Part shown: positions 36,172-47,019 of the stretch, piece by piece
Position numbering within the stretch: position 1 is the stretch's first letter
Layout: every line of letters starts with the position of its first letter
Source of the DNA: Candidatus Viadribacter manganicus
Lineage (GTDB): Bacteria > Pseudomonadota > Alphaproteobacteria > Caulobacterales > Aquidulcibacteraceae
Length of the DNA stretch: 64,000 nt
Reading direction: 5' to 3'
Assembly (NCBI RefSeq): GCF_001679665.1
Contig: NZ_CP013244.1
Location: forward strand, 124,001-188,000
Program-made: the position numbers and the translations under genes
Notes under the pieces: generated by a model
What the model was told of the DNA's origin: nothing
What the model saw: the letters and a program-made list of their open reading frames with translations, nothing else
The model's database searches: none

Positions 36172-37857
36172 CTAGAGGCGCAGAATAGAAACGTCGATAA
36201 GGGGCCGTTTCTTCCAGAGCCGTTCTGCGGCTTTGCGTACCGCACGGACAACACTCGCCTCTATGGCGTCGTCATCACCGCGCTCGGCGTGATTGAGCTT
36301 GGTGAAGCCAGCCTTGGCGACGTCCTCCAACTCTTCGAGTGCGAGCTCGAAATCTTCCTCATCCGGCATCGTGAGGCCGCGAACAGAAACGGTCGGCCCA
36401 GCGGCGATTGCATTCTTGCCGGTGAGCGCGAACGCGATGTTCACGGCCCCCTCGGCGGAAATCCGTTTCCGATCGCGGATGGCATCATCCTCGGTCTCAA
36501 CGATGACGTTCCCATCAACGTAAAGGCGGCCGGACGGCACCTCATCGATCACCGCCGCTGGGCCGGGAGCCAAGCGGATGAGATCGCCATTCTTGGGCGC
36601 AATCGTTTCGGGAATTTGAAGCGATTGCGCGAGTTTTACGTGCTCACGGATATGCCTGATTTCGCCGTGAACAGGCACAGCAATACGAGGCCTTGCCCAG
36701 GCATACATCTGCTTCAACTCATCACGCGCGGGGTGACCCGACACGTGGATCAAGTGCGTATTGTCGGCGGTGATAAGCTCGACGCCGCGCTCAAGGAATT
36801 GATCGTAGAGCTGATGGATCGCCGTCTCGTTCCCGGGGATGACGCGAGACGAAAAGATGACTGTATCGCCATGGCGCAGCGAGACGTTGCGATGCTCGCC
36901 GCGCGCAATCCGTGAAAGCGCGGCGCGCTGCTCACCTTGGCTTCCAGTGCAGAGGAAGAGTACGTTCTCATCGGGCAATGTGCCGACCTCGTCTTCGTCG
37001 ATCACATGCGGCACATCCTGCAACAGGCCGACGCTTTGAGCGGCGTTGAAGATGCGGTGCATCGAGCGGCCAACAAGGCATGGCGTGCGGCCAGCAGCGC
37101 GCGCGGCCTTCAGCGTAGTTTCGACGCGGGCTACATTCGAGGCGAAGGCGGTGACGGCGACTTTGCCAGTGCAGCTCTTGATGACCTCAGTAAGCTTTTC
37201 GCGCACTTCGGCCTCGGAGCCCGTCGATCCTTCGACGAGGACATTGGTCGAGTCACACACCATGGCGAGCACGCCCTCTTCGGCCATGGCCCGAAGTTTG
37301 GCTTCGTCTGTAGTCTCACCGATCAACGGATCGGGATCGATCTTCCAATCACCTGTGTGCCACACAAGACCGAGAGGCGTTCGAATGGCGAGACCATTCG
37401 GCTCGGGGATCGAGTGCGTCAAAGTTACAAAATCTATCTCGAACGGTCCGAGCGTCAGTTGTCCTTTCAACGGAATTTCGGTGAGCGAGACCTTCTCCAA
37501 CAGCCCGCGTTCGCGAAGCTTTTCGCGCACGAGTGCAGCCGTGAATGGGGTTGCATAAACCGGTGCTGGCAGACGCGGCCAAAGCCACCCTAAAGCGCCA
37601 ATGTGATCTTCATGCGCATGCGTCAGCACAATCGCGATGATGTCGTCCTTGTGCTCTTCGAGATAGCTCGGATCCGGCAAGATGAGATCGACGCCTGGAG
37701 TCGTGTCCTCACGACCAAAAGTGACGCCGATATCGACGATGATCCATTTGCGCGCGTCCGGCGGCCCATAGCCGTACGCGTTCAAATTCATCCCAATCTC
37801 GCCTGAGCCGCCGAGGGGCAGGAAGACGAGTTCATCGCCGGTTGCGGGCTTCTTCAA
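36172..37857 (-). CDS. rnj: Ribonuclease J
   Basis: RNase J processes and degrades RNA with endo- and 5'-exonuclease activity. The 561-residue protein has the metallo-beta-lactamase HxHxDH motif in [22 protein letters not shown], the beta-CASP domain with [15 protein letters not shown], and [21 protein letters not shown]. The frame begins with TTG at 37857 in a TTGA overlap with the coaX stop; no ATG or GTG fits nearby, and the sequence [20 protein letters not shown] fits family N-termini. The C-terminal domain of about 100 residues is present. Confidence 0.94.
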   Translation of the reverse strand: MKKPATGDELVFLPLGGSGEIGMNLNAYGYGPPDARKWIIVDIGVTFGREDTTPGVDLILPDPSYLEEHKDDIIAIVLTHAHEDHIGALGWLWPRLPAPVYATPFTAALVREKLRERGLLEKVSLTEIPLKGQLTLGPFEIDFVTLTHSIPEPNGLAIRTPLGLVWHTGDWKIDPDPLIGETTDEAKLRAMAEEGVLAMVCDSTNVLVEGSTGSEAEVREKLTEVIKSCTGKVAVTAFASNVARVETTLKAARAAGRTPCLVGRSMHRIFNAAQSVGLLQDVPHVIDEDEVGTLPDENVLFLCTGSQGEQRAALSRIARGEHRNVSLRHGDTVIFSSRVIPGNETAIHQLYDQFLERGVELITADNTHLIHVSGHPARDELKQMYAWARPRIAVPVHGEIRHIREHVKLAQSLQIPETIAPKNGDLIRLAPGPAAVIDEVPSGRLYVDGNVIVETEDDAIRDRKRISAEGAVNIAFALTGKNAIAAGPTVSVRGLTMPDEEDFELALEELEDVAKAGFTKLNHAERGDDDAIEASVVRAVRKAAERLWKKRPLIDVSILRL

Positions 37858-38630
37858 AGTGCGCCGCCATTCCGGCGGAAAATCTCAAGCAAGCCGCGAG
37901 ACGTCAGATCCTGGTCAAAATGGTCGATAGTTGGAAACGCACCTTCAAACAGCGAGGCAACACCTCCCGTGGCGATGGTCTGCATAGGTTTGCCGTACTC
38001 CTGGCGAATGCGGCGGCACAGGCCCTCGATCATCTCAATCGATCCCCAATAGATGCCAGACTGCATCGCGGTCACCGTATCCTTGCCGATGACACGACCG
38101 GGATCGCGAATTTCCACACGCGGCAACCGCGCGGCGTGCTCGTGCAACGCTTGGAGCGAAAGGTTGATCCCTGGAAGAATAATTCCACCCTCAAACGCGC
38201 CATCGTGGCTCACGATGTCAAACGTCGTCGCGGTGCCGCTGTCGATCACGATCGCGGGCCCACCGTATGCAACGAACGCGCCCACTGCGTTGACGAGGCG
38301 GTCAGCGCCTGCCTCGTTGGGCTTGTCGATGCGTACTTCGATACCGAGCTTCAGGCCATCCTCGCCGATGACCATTGGCTCGGCGCCAATATAACGCCGA
38401 GACAAATTGCGCAGATTGAACAAAGCCTGCGGAACCACCGTTGAGATGATGCAGGCGCTGACGTCTGTGAAACTAAGACCGCCAAGAGCCATGACCTGAT
38501 TGAGCCAAGGTGCGTATTCGTCGGCCGTGCGTGTCGTATCCGTTGACGCACGCCACTGAGCGCGCCAGGCGCTCCCATCCCATACTGCGAACTTGGTGTT
38601 GGTGTTGCCAACGTCAATTGCGAGAAGCAT
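37854..38630 (-). CDS. coaX: Type III pantothenate kinase
   Basis: CoaX phosphorylates pantothenate in coenzyme A synthesis. The 258-residue protein has the ASKHA-fold phosphate motif [18 protein letters not shown], the pantothenate motif [12 protein letters not shown] and the [11 protein letters not shown] motif with the catalytic Asp region, plus [16 protein letters not shown]. Type III enzymes are not inhibited by CoA. Its ATG shares one base with the birA stop (TGATG), and its stop overlaps the TTG start of rnj. Confidence 0.96.
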   Translation of the reverse strand: MLLAIDVGNTNTKFAVWDGSAWRAQWRASTDTTRTADEYAPWLNQVMALGGLSFTDVSACIISTVVPQALFNLRNLSRRYIGAEPMVIGEDGLKLGIEVRIDKPNEAGADRLVNAVGAFVAYGGPAIVIDSGTATTFDIVSHDGAFEGGIILPGINLSLQALHEHAARLPRVEIRDPGRVIGKDTVTAMQSGIYWGSIEMIEGLCRRIRQEYGKPMQTIATGGVASLFEGAFPTIDHFDQDLTSRGLLEIFRRNGGAL

Positions 38631-39379
38631 CAGGCGACCTTTGGCAAAAAGACATCGCCGGCGGCGATCAAACGGCGACCGGCGTCAGTGTCGAGTTCAA
38701 GTTCACCGCGCGGTGATAGGCCGGCGATGCGCCCTTCCAAGGTGTGTTCGCCCTGAACCACATGCGCTTCCCGGCCGAGCCCGAAAGCGCGCTGCAGCCA
38801 CGCCTGGCGGAGTGGCTCAAAACCCTCATTTGATATGCGGCTAGACCAGTGATCCAGCCTCGGACGCATCGAGGCGAGAAATGCAAGCGGCTCAGGTGCA
38901 TGCGCGTCGGGCGGGAGCAAATCGCGCAGGCATATCGCCTTCTGATCGATATTTTCAGGCGCATCCGCGAGGTTCACACCGAACGCCAGCGCGACCCACG
39001 TTTGGCCGGACGCCAACGAGCCAGAGTCCAGCATTATTCCGGAAACTTTGGCGCCATGAACGAACACGTCATTCGGCCACTTCAATTGGGCCGCCCCTCC
39101 GCCAACCACGGCGTCAATCGTTTCTGCGAGCGCGACACCAGTTGCGAATCCAAGGAGCGCAATTTGCTGGGGTGGGGCGTCCGTCGCAAAAAGCAATGTC
39201 GCCATGAGATTGCCGTCATGCGACGTCCAGGCGCGTCCCCGGCGGCCACGACCTGCGGTTTGTCTCTTCGCGATCAGCCAGACCGACGAAATCTCACCGC
39301 GTTCGGCGCGGCGCCGCGCCTCCAGAATAGTGGAGTCGATTTCCTCGAAGACTTCGACAGGCGCTTGGCCGTCGATCAT
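38630..39379 (-). CDS. birA: Biotin--[acetyl-CoA-carboxylase] ligase
   Basis: This ligase attaches biotin to the carboxylase carrier protein. The 249-residue protein holds the catalytic domain ([56 protein letters not shown]) and the small C-terminal domain ([18 protein letters not shown]). It lacks the N-terminal DNA-binding domain of E. coli BirA, so it should be a ligase only and not a repressor. It lies 13 bases after nuoN, a common alphaproteobacterial arrangement. Confidence 0.95.
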   Translation of the reverse strand: MIDGQAPVEVFEEIDSTILEARRRAERGEISSVWLIAKRQTAGRGRRGRAWTSHDGNLMATLLFATDAPPQQIALLGFATGVALAETIDAVVGGGAAQLKWPNDVFVHGAKVSGIMLDSGSLASGQTWVALAFGVNLADAPENIDQKAICLRDLLPPDAHAPEPLAFLASMRPRLDHWSSRISNEGFEPLRQAWLQRAFGLGREAHVVQGEHTLEGRIAGLSPRGELELDTDAGRRLIAAGDVFLPKVA

Positions 39380-39392
39380 CGAACCAACTTTC

Positions 39393-40844
39393 TCAAAAAC
39401 TCATCCGCACCGCGTTTTCGGCCGCGGCTTGCAGCGAGCCAAGCAGCAACACCAAGACAGGGAACGTCAGGGCCGCTGACGCTAACGCCGTCACCATCAC
39501 CGTGCCACTGGGAGACTGCAATTGCGGTGCTGGCGCCGCAAACCAGATCGAGGCCAGCAGACGCAGATAATAGGCTGCCGCCAAAACCGCAGCGATGCCG
39601 CCTACAATCGCCAACCAATAGAGGCCGCCCGCGATCGTAGCACTGAAAACGGCCAACTTGCCCATGAAGCCGGCGAACGGCGGGATACCGGCGACAGAGA
39701 AGAGCAACATCGTGAAAATGGCCGCCATCCACGGACGCTTCTTAGCGAGGCCATTAAGATCCGCGATCGTCTCGGCGGCTTCTCCATCACGGCGCATCGC
39801 AAGGATCAAAGCGAACATCCCAATCGTGGATGGCAGATAGAGCGCCAGATAAATCAACGCCGAGGACGGACCTTGATCGACGCCAGATGCGAGCCCCATG
39901 AGTGCGAAGCCCATGTTGCCGATAGACGAATACGCCATCAGCCGCTTCAGATTGGTTTGGACCAAAGCAGCGACAGAGCCCCACACCATAGAAATGGCCG
40001 CCAGCGCAGCGACAACCTGCTGCCACTGGGCGGTCATGTCGCTGAAAGGCTCGTAGAGGAGCCGCGCCATGAGTGCGACCGCCGCAACCTTCGGCGCCGC
40101 CGCGAAGAACGCCGTAATCGGCGTCGGGGCGCCTTCGTAGACATCGGGTGTCCACATATGGAAAGGCGCCGCCGACATCTTGAATCCAAGCGCGCAAAGC
40201 ATCAGCACCAAGCCAAATATGAGACCAATGCCGCCCGCTCCCTCGCTGACTGCCGCTGCAATTGAATCGAACCGAATTGAACCGGTGAAGCCGTAGACGA
40301 ATGATGATCCAAAGAGCAGCAAGCCTGAGGATATAGCGCTCAACACGAAATACTTGAGACCCGCCTCTGACGAACGTGCGTCATCCCGGCGCCATGCAGC
40401 CAGAACATAAGCGGCAAGCGATTGAAGCTCGACGCCGACGTATAGGCTGATCAGGTCTTGCGCCGAGACCATTACGAACATGCCGAGCGTCGCCAACGCG
40501 ATCAGGACTGGGAACTCGAACCGCTGCTCCTTGGTCGTCGTAAAGGAATCGGCGCCAAGCGCGAGCGTAGCGGCGGCGGCCAATGCGATCAGAACTTTGG
40601 CAAATCCGCCAACGCCGTCGACGACCATTGCACCTTGGAAGATTTCGATCGATGCGCCGGGGCTCCAAGCTAACGCCAACAAGCCCGCGCCAATGATCGC
40701 CACGACACCGAGCGTCGAAAGAGCGGTGAAGATGCGATCCTTGAACCAAGCGCCGAGCACGGCGCCGACGAGGGCAAAAGCCGCCAGCAAGAGTTCAGGT
40801 CTGGCGAGCGGCAGGCTGTTGTTCAGATCAATCGCCGGGTTCAT
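39393..40844 (-). CDS. nuoN: NADH-quinone oxidoreductase subunit N
   Basis: NuoN is one of three antiporter-like proton-pumping subunits of complex I. The 483-residue protein is hydrophobic throughout, with about 14 membrane segments, and has [20 protein letters not shown] (conserved Lys and His region) and [20 protein letters not shown] (Lys of the second channel). The start overlaps the nuoM stop by four bases. It is the last gene of the nuoG-N block and is followed by birA. Confidence 0.97.
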   Translation of the reverse strand: MNPAIDLNNSLPLARPELLLAAFALVGAVLGAWFKDRIFTALSTLGVVAIIGAGLLALAWSPGASIEIFQGAMVVDGVGGFAKVLIALAAAATLALGADSFTTTKEQRFEFPVLIALATLGMFVMVSAQDLISLYVGVELQSLAAYVLAAWRRDDARSSEAGLKYFVLSAISSGLLLFGSSFVYGFTGSIRFDSIAAAVSEGAGGIGLIFGLVLMLCALGFKMSAAPFHMWTPDVYEGAPTPITAFFAAAPKVAAVALMARLLYEPFSDMTAQWQQVVAALAAISMVWGSVAALVQTNLKRLMAYSSIGNMGFALMGLASGVDQGPSSALIYLALYLPSTIGMFALILAMRRDGEAAETIADLNGLAKKRPWMAAIFTMLLFSVAGIPPFAGFMGKLAVFSATIAGGLYWLAIVGGIAAVLAAAYYLRLLASIWFAAPAPQLQSPSGTVMVTALASAALTFPVLVLLLGSLQAAAENAVRMSF

Positions 40845-42352
40845 GGCGTGGCTCCGGCGAACTGCGCAATGATTGTCGCCGCAGAATTGGATGTGAAATC
40901 AAGAACGATGGAGGGCGCAAAACCCATCACCAGGGTTGCTATGATCAGTGGGATGAATTGCACCCATTCGCGTGCGTCGAGATCCGTGATCTTGTCGAGC
41001 TTTGGGTTCTCGATCGTGCCGAGCGCGACCTTGCGATAGAGCGTCAACGCGTAAGCAGCTGAGAAGATGACGCCAAGCGCCGCGATGGCCGCGATCCAAG
41101 CATTGGCCTGGAACGCTCCTACCATCGTCAGGATTTCGCCCGGAAAACCTGAGGTGCCAGGCAGCCCGACATTGCCCATGGTAAAGAGCAAGAAGACCGC
41201 CGCGTAGACCGGCATGCGATTTACAAGACCGCCGTAAAACGCGATCTCACGCGTATGCATGCGATCATAAACAACGCCGACACAAAGGAAGAGCGCGCCG
41301 GAGATGATGCCGTGCGACAGCATCTGGAAGATTGCGCCCTGAATCCCCTGCTCGTTGCCAGCGAAAATGCCCATGGTGACAAAGCCCATGTGCGCAACAG
41401 ACGAGTACGCAATAAGCTTCTTCATATCGACTTGGCGGAACGCGATGAGCGATGCCCAAACGATTGCAATCACGCTGAGCGCAAACACCAGCGGCGTGAA
41501 GAAGTGCGATGCGTCCGGAAACATCGGTAGCGAGAAGCGCAGGAAGCCGTAGCCGCCCATCTTCAGAAGGATCGCGGCCAGCACCACCGATGCCGCTGTC
41601 GGCGCCTCAACGTGTGCATCCGGCAACCAAGTGTGGACCGGCCACATCGGCATCTTCACTGCGAACGACGCGAAGAACGCCAACCAGAGCCAAATCTGCA
41701 CATCTGGCGCAAAGCCCGTCGTTTGCGCGTATTCCGTCAACGCTGGGATGTTGGAGGTGCCAGCCGTCGCGATCATAAAGATGATCGCCACAAGCATCAG
41801 CAATGAACCAAGCAAAGTGTAGAGGAAAAACTTGAACGCCGCGTAGACGCGCCGATCACCGCCCCAGACACCGATGAGGATGAACATCGGGATGAGGCCA
41901 GCTTCGAAGAAGACATAAAAAAGGATGATGTCCTGCGCACAGAAGACGCCGATCATCAGCGTCTCAAGGATCAAGAACAGCACCATATAGCTGCTGACCT
42001 GCTTCTCGATCGACCAACTCGCCAGAATGCAAATTGGTGTGAGAAAGGTCGTCAACATGACCAGCGAGATGGCGAGCGTGTCGACGCCCATAGCGTAAGA
42101 TGCGCCGAACGCCCACGGCGCCGTTTCTTGCAGCTGATACGCGGCATTGCTTGGGTCGAATGCTGCAAAAGCGAATAGCGAGGCAACGAACGTCGCAATT
42201 GTAATGAGCAGCGTCAGCAGCTTTACGCCGTTGTCGTAGCCGACGTTTTCTCCGCGCGCCGAGACGCGCGCCAACAGGATCAGCAACGCGCCTGCCGCCG
42301 GCAGGAACGTCACGATTGAGAGGATCGGCCAACCGGCCACGAGCTCGCTCAT
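40841..42352 (-). CDS. nuoM: NADH-quinone oxidoreductase subunit M
   Basis: NuoM is an antiporter-like pumping subunit. The 503-residue protein has about 14 membrane helices, the conserved [18 protein letters not shown] (with the key Glu), [20 protein letters not shown] (Lys) and [20 protein letters not shown] (Lys). All family charged residues that I can place are present. It overlaps nuoL and nuoN by four bases each. Confidence 0.97.
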   Translation of the reverse strand: MSELVAGWPILSIVTFLPAAGALLILLARVSARGENVGYDNGVKLLTLLITIATFVASLFAFAAFDPSNAAYQLQETAPWAFGASYAMGVDTLAISLVMLTTFLTPICILASWSIEKQVSSYMVLFLILETLMIGVFCAQDIILFYVFFEAGLIPMFILIGVWGGDRRVYAAFKFFLYTLLGSLLMLVAIIFMIATAGTSNIPALTEYAQTTGFAPDVQIWLWLAFFASFAVKMPMWPVHTWLPDAHVEAPTAASVVLAAILLKMGGYGFLRFSLPMFPDASHFFTPLVFALSVIAIVWASLIAFRQVDMKKLIAYSSVAHMGFVTMGIFAGNEQGIQGAIFQMLSHGIISGALFLCVGVVYDRMHTREIAFYGGLVNRMPVYAAVFLLFTMGNVGLPGTSGFPGEILTMVGAFQANAWIAAIAALGVIFSAAYALTLYRKVALGTIENPKLDKITDLDAREWVQFIPLIIATLVMGFAPSIVLDFTSNSAATIIAQFAGATP

Positions 42353-44406
42353 CGGCCGCCTCCGATGCCTGCGAGGATCGCGTAGGCGCCGAACGCAACG
42401 GCCGCGATCAGCATGATGAAGCTATAGTGGTACACAAAGCCCGTCTGTAGACGTCGGAGGTTGCGCGAGAAGAAGTTCGAGGCCGCCGCAACGCCGTCCG
42501 GGCCGAGGCCGTCTATCAAGCGCTTGTCACCGACCTTCCAGAACAGATCTCCCAGAGCCCGCGCGCCCTTCACGAAGATGAAGTCGTAAATCTCGTCGAA
42601 GAACCATTTGTTGTAGAGGAACGACCAAACCGGTCCGCCGGCCATCGCTTTCGCCGCGCCTGGCTTCCAGAGATAGAAAATCACGGCGAAGATGAACCCT
42701 GTCACCGTCACGGTCAGCGGCGCCCAGATAACCCAGGCGGGGAATTCGTGGTGTCCGCCTTCGGCATGCGCCAGGGGCACCGTATGGTTCCAGAATTCTT
42801 CGGCGTTCGCGCCGAGGAAATAAGGTGCAAACACCGCGCCTGCTGCGATGGCGCCCGCCGCCAACACGAAGAGCGGAATCAACATCACCAAGGGGGATTC
42901 ATGGGCGGGCGCCGCGCCGTCTGCCGGCTTGGAATGGGCGCCATGTCCGTGATCATCATGCGCGAGGGTATCGCCATGCGCGTGATCGTCATGATGATGC
43001 GCCTCCGGGTTGCCACGGTACTTCCCTTCGAAGGTCATGAAGGCGAGGCGCCACGAATAGAAACTCGTCAGCAAGGCCGCGGTGACACCGCACCAGAACG
43101 CAAACTGCGCACCGATGCCATGTGAGCCGTAGGCGGCCTCAATAATCGCATCCTTGGAGTAGAAGCCGGCAAAGCCGCCGAGTCCTGGAATACCGAAGCC
43201 GATCAACGCAAAGGTGCCGATGGTCATCATCGCCCAGGTGATCATCATCGGCTTACGGACGCCGCCCATGTACCGCATATCTTGCTCATGGTGCAGGCCG
43301 TGGATCACCGAGCCGGCGCCGAGGAAGAGCAGCGCCTTGAAGAAGGCGTGCGTGAACAGATGGAACATCGCCGCGTTGTAGGCGCCGACGCCAGCCGCGA
43401 AGAACATGTAGCCAAGCTGAGAGCACGTTGAGTATGCGACGACGCGTTTGATGTCGTTCTGGGCCAAACCAACAGTGGCGGCGAACAACGCCGTGGTCGC
43501 ACCAATGATTGTGACGAAACCACTCGCCAGCGGCGCCATGTGATAAAGTTCGCCCGCGCGGCAAACCATGAACACACCCGCAGTCACCATCGTGGCCGCG
43601 TGGATCAACGCCGAGACCGGTGTCGGGCCCTCCATGGCGTCTGGTAGCCAGACGTGGAGGAAAAATTGCGCTGACTTGCCCATCGCGCCGATGAACAGCA
43701 GGAAGCAGATGACTTCGACCGCACTGAACTGAATCTCGCCAACGCCGAGCAACATGTTTGGATGCGCAGCGGCTTGGTGAAACACCTCGTCGAACTGGAT
43801 CGAACCGTAGCAGAAGAACGCTGCCATGATCCCGAGCGCGAAGCCGAAGTCCCCGACCCGGTTCGTCACGAAGGCCTTGATCGAGGCATCGTTGGCTGAA
43901 CGCTTGTGATACCAAAAACCGATCAGCAAATAGGACGCGACGCCGACGCCTTCCCAACCGAAGAAGAGCTGAAGAAAGTCGTTCGCGGTAACGAGCGCGA
44001 GCATCGAGAACGTGAAGAACGAAAGATACGAGAAGAACCGCGCACGGTGCGGATCCTCGGCCATGTATCCCCACGAATAGAGATGGACCAGGAACGAGAC
44101 GGTGTTCACCACCACCAGCATGATCGCCGACAGGGTGTCGATCCGAACGCTCCAGGTGGCTTCGAACGTTCCGACATGAATGAAGCGGAAAAGCTCAACG
44201 ACCTGCGCCGTGCCTTCACCCCAAACGAAATCGATGAAAATCGGCCAGGACAGCACCAGCGAAAGACCGATCGATGCTGTCGTGACGATCATGGCGATGC
44301 GATCGCCGATGTACCGTTGCAACAGCCCGGCGAAAGCGGCCGCGAACAACGGTCCAAGAACGATCAGCGGCCCAATGACCTGCAGGGCTTCAGGTGAGAA
44401 ATGCAC
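42349..44406 (-). CDS. nuoL: NADH-quinone oxidoreductase subunit L
   Basis: NuoL is the distal pumping subunit and carries the long lateral helix along the membrane arm. The 685-residue protein has the antiporter core ([58 protein letters not shown]) and an extended C-terminus. A His-rich insert ([10 protein letters not shown] to HGHGAHSK, about residues 470-495) lies between two helices and could bind metal. It starts with GTG 44406 behind a GAGGGG ribosome site, four bases from nuoK. Confidence 0.96.
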   Translation of the reverse strand: MHFSPEALQVIGPLIVLGPLFAAAFAGLLQRYIGDRIAMIVTTASIGLSLVLSWPIFIDFVWGEGTAQVVELFRFIHVGTFEATWSVRIDTLSAIMLVVVNTVSFLVHLYSWGYMAEDPHRARFFSYLSFFTFSMLALVTANDFLQLFFGWEGVGVASYLLIGFWYHKRSANDASIKAFVTNRVGDFGFALGIMAAFFCYGSIQFDEVFHQAAAHPNMLLGVGEIQFSAVEVICFLLFIGAMGKSAQFFLHVWLPDAMEGPTPVSALIHAATMVTAGVFMVCRAGELYHMAPLASGFVTIIGATTALFAATVGLAQNDIKRVVAYSTCSQLGYMFFAAGVGAYNAAMFHLFTHAFFKALLFLGAGSVIHGLHHEQDMRYMGGVRKPMMITWAMMTIGTFALIGFGIPGLGGFAGFYSKDAIIEAAYGSHGIGAQFAFWCGVTAALLTSFYSWRLAFMTFEGKYRGNPEAHHHDDHAHGDTLAHDDHGHGAHSKPADGAAPAHESPLVMLIPLFVLAAGAIAAGAVFAPYFLGANAEEFWNHTVPLAHAEGGHHEFPAWVIWAPLTVTVTGFIFAVIFYLWKPGAAKAMAGGPVWSFLYNKWFFDEIYDFIFVKGARALGDLFWKVGDKRLIDGLGPDGVAAASNFFSRNLRRLQTGFVYHYSFIMLIAAVAFGAYAILAGIGGGR

Positions 44407-44410
44407 CGTC

Positions 44411-44719
44411 TCAGCCCCTCATCTGATTGATGTCTTCCACGGCGATATTGCCGCGATTACGAAAGTACGTGACCAAAATAGCCAATCCCACTGCAGCCTC
44501 CGCAGCGGCGACGGTCAGCACCATCATTGCAAAAACCTGGCCCTCAAGGTTTTGCAGGAACGCGGAGAAGGCGACCAAGTTAATGTTCACGGCGAGCAAA
44601 ATCAGCTCGATGGACATCAGAATGATGATCACGTTCTTGGCGTTCGCAAAAATGCCGAAACAGCCGATCGTAAAGAGAGCGCCGGCAACGAACAGGTAGT
44701 GGACAAGCCCGATTTCCAT
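44411..44719 (-). CDS. nuoK: NADH-quinone oxidoreductase subunit K
   Basis: NuoK is a small antiporter-like subunit with three membrane helices. The 102-residue protein shows [20 protein letters not shown] and [20 protein letters not shown], with both conserved membrane Glu residues. Length is normal. The ATG shares one base with the nuoJ TAA stop. Confidence 0.97.
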   Translation of the reverse strand: MEIGLVHYLFVAGALFTIGCFGIFANAKNVIIILMSIELILLAVNINLVAFSAFLQNLEGQVFAMMVLTVAAAEAAVGLAILVTYFRNRGNIAVEDINQMRG

Positions 44720-45327
44720 TAGCCTAGCCCCTGCCCCGGACGGATGTCTTTCAATTCAACGCCCTCAGAACGCTTGCGCCCCACCTGCGCAGCAATGTCC
44801 TGCTTCTTGACTCCCGGACGATGGCGCAACGTCAGAACGATAGCGCCGATCATCGCCACGAAGAGGACGAGCCCCGCCATTTGGAAGACAAGCAGGTACT
44901 CAGTGTAGAGCACCTGACCGATTGCCTCGGCATTGGTGACTTGTGTCGGCTGCGCGTGCGCCAGTGCGATTGGGGCGCCTTGGGCTGACATTGCAGCACT
45001 GCCCACAAGCGCCAATTCCGCCATCAACGCGGCAGCGATGATGAGGCCGATCGGCATGTAGGACAAAAAGCCCTTCTTCAGCTCGGCGAAATCGACGTCG
45101 AGCATCATGACGACGAACAGGAACAGAACCGCGACCGCGCCCACGTAAACGACGACGAGCAGCATCGCGAGAAATTCGGCGCCGAGCAGCACGAACAATC
45201 CCGCCGACGTAAAGAACGTCAGGATCAAGAACAGCACCGAGTGCACGGGGTTGCGCGCGGAAATGACCGCGAATGCGGAAATCACCGCGATCACGCTCAG
45301 CACGTAGAAGGCGATCGACGCCAACAT
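44719..45327 (-). CDS. nuoJ: NADH-quinone oxidoreductase subunit J
   Basis: NuoJ is a five-helix membrane subunit next to the E-channel of complex I. The 202-residue protein has [40 protein letters not shown] and [12 protein letters not shown], the conserved pi-bulge region of helix 3. The C-terminal polar tail ends in [13 protein letters not shown]. The 69-base gap to nuoI contains a terminator-like hairpin, unlike the tight joins elsewhere in this cluster. Confidence 0.96.
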   Translation of the reverse strand: MLASIAFYVLSVIAVISAFAVISARNPVHSVLFLILTFFTSAGLFVLLGAEFLAMLLVVVYVGAVAVLFLFVVMMLDVDFAELKKGFLSYMPIGLIIAAALMAELALVGSAAMSAQGAPIALAHAQPTQVTNAEAIGQVLYTEYLLVFQMAGLVLFVAMIGAIVLTLRHRPGVKKQDIAAQVGRKRSEGVELKDIRPGQGLG

Positions 45328-45382
45328 CCGTTACGCTCTCCCTATTCGAAACGGCGTTCGGCGTTTTGCCAAACAGCCCCCG

Positions 45383-45414
45383 AGAAAAGACGCGCCCTAT
45401 CTATAAGGCGCGTC
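45383..45414 (-). terminator. Intrinsic-terminator-like hairpin at the nuoI 3' end
   Basis: On the minus strand an 8-bp GC-rich stem GACGCGCC / GGCGCGTC with a 10-base loop is followed directly by TTTTCT. The nuoI stop codon (45397-45399) lies in the loop. The T tract is short, so termination may be partial. It would reduce transcription into nuoJKLMN unless a promoter lies in 45328-45382. Confidence 0.6.
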
Positions 45415-45885
45415 CAGCTCCAAATTCTTCGCGATCTCCCGCTCCCAGCGATCGCCGTTCGCGAGCAGACGCTCCTTGTCGTAATAAAGTTCTTCTCGCG
45501 TCTCGGTCGCGAACTCGAAGTTCGGTCCCTCGACGATCGCATCAACCGGGCAAGCCTCCTGGCAGAAACCGCAGTAAATGCACTTCACCATGTCAATATC
45601 GTACCGCGTGGTGCGGCGGCTGCCGTCTTCACGCGGCTCGGCTTCGATAGTGATCGCCTGAGCGGGGCAAATCGCCTCGCAAAGCTTGCAGGCGATGCAG
45701 CGTTCTTCGCCGTTCGCGTAGCGGCGAAGCGCATGCTCACCGCGGAACCGGGGGCTGAGTGGGCCCTTCTCGAACGGATAGTTCACTGTCGCTTTGCGCT
45801 TGAAGAAATACTTCATGCCGAGAGCAAAGCCCCCGATCATGTCGAGCATCAAAGCGCCCTTAGCGGCTTGGAGGATACGAGACAT
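45397..45885 (-). CDS. nuoI: NADH-quinone oxidoreductase subunit I
   Basis: NuoI carries iron-sulfur clusters N6a and N6b that lead electrons to NuoB. The 162-residue protein has two ferredoxin motifs, [16 protein letters not shown] and [16 protein letters not shown], with all eight Cys. An N-terminal amphipathic helix ([20 protein letters not shown]) docks to the membrane arm. It lies three bases after nuoH. Its stop codon is inside a terminator-like hairpin. Confidence 0.97.
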   Translation of the reverse strand: MSRILQAAKGALMLDMIGGFALGMKYFFKRKATVNYPFEKGPLSPRFRGEHALRRYANGEERCIACKLCEAICPAQAITIEAEPREDGSRRTTRYDIDMVKCIYCGFCQEACPVDAIVEGPNFEFATETREELYYDKERLLANGDRWEREIAKNLELDAPYR

Positions 45886-45888
45886 CTA

Positions 45889-47019
45889 TTATCCTCCAGC
45901 GACTGTGCTTGTGGCGGCCGGTGCGAGGAACGCGACGTAGTAGCCAATGACCACCACAGCGACGAGCGATGTCGGGAGAAAGATCTTCCAACCCAAGCGC
46001 ATCAACTGGTCGTAGCGGTAGCGTGGCACGATCGCCTTCACCATCGCGAACATGAAGAACATCATCCAGATCTTCACATAGAAGACGAGCAAGCCCGCGA
46101 ACGAGGTAAGCCACGGCGGCAAGCCAAGACTTTCGATCGATCCCCATGGCAGGTGCCAGCCGCCGAGGAACAGGATTGTCGTCATGGCGCACATCATGAC
46201 GATGTTGAGATACTCGCCGATCATAAACAGCAGATACGGCGTTGACGAATACTCGACCTGGTAACCAGCGACGAGTTCTGACTCCGCCTCAGGCAGATCG
46301 AACGGCGGGCGATTGGTTTCAGCGAGCGCCGACACAAAGAACATGCCCAGCATTGCAAGCATCACGACGCCGACCAGGATGTTGTTCGGAAATTCCGCGA
46401 AGTTGAACAGACGGAAGCCGTGCCACATCCAGATGCCATCGGCCTGCGCGTTCACGATCGTCGTCAGGTTCAAAGAACCCACGAGCAACAACACCGTTAT
46501 CAGGATGAAGCCGATAGAGACTTCATAACTCACCATCTGCGCTGCGGAACGAAGCCCACCCAGGAACGGATATTTCGAGTTGGAGGCCCACCCGCCCATG
46601 ATGATGCCGTAAACACCAAGCGAGCTAATCGCGAAGAGATAAAGGATGCCGACATTGAGGTCGGCGATCACGATATCTGGTCCCCACGGCACAACCGCCC
46701 AGCCAATGAACGCGAGGACAAACGTGAGCAACGGCGCGAGAATAAAGACAGTCTTATTCGCGCCTGCGGGAATGACGATCTCTTTAAACACGAACTTGAA
46801 GAAGTCCGCGAAGGACTGGAGCAAGCCGAACGGGCCCACGACGTTTGGACCTTTCCGTAGCTGAACGGCGGCCCAGACTTTGCGGTCGAACAGAAGCAAG
46901 AACGCCAGCGAGAGCAGCAACAAGATGCAGATGGCGAGGATCTGGCCCGTCTTCATCAGCGCCCACTCCCACTCGACGGGAAGCGCAATAAACGGAACGT
47001 AATCGGCGCTGGCGATCAT
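45889..47019 (-). CDS. nuoH: NADH-quinone oxidoreductase subunit H
   Basis: NuoH forms the quinone tunnel and links the arms of complex I. The 376-residue protein has about eight membrane helices and the conserved [52 protein letters not shown] and [18 protein letters not shown], with the acidic loop residues of the E-channel. The start overlaps the nuoG stop by four bases. Confidence 0.97.
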   Translation of the reverse strand: MIASADYVPFIALPVEWEWALMKTGQILAICILLLLSLAFLLLFDRKVWAAVQLRKGPNVVGPFGLLQSFADFFKFVFKEIVIPAGANKTVFILAPLLTFVLAFIGWAVVPWGPDIVIADLNVGILYLFAISSLGVYGIIMGGWASNSKYPFLGGLRSAAQMVSYEVSIGFILITVLLLVGSLNLTTIVNAQADGIWMWHGFRLFNFAEFPNNILVGVVMLAMLGMFFVSALAETNRPPFDLPEAESELVAGYQVEYSSTPYLLFMIGEYLNIVMMCAMTTILFLGGWHLPWGSIESLGLPPWLTSFAGLLVFYVKIWMMFFMFAMVKAIVPRYRYDQLMRLGWKIFLPTSLVAVVVIGYYVAFLAPAATSTVAGG

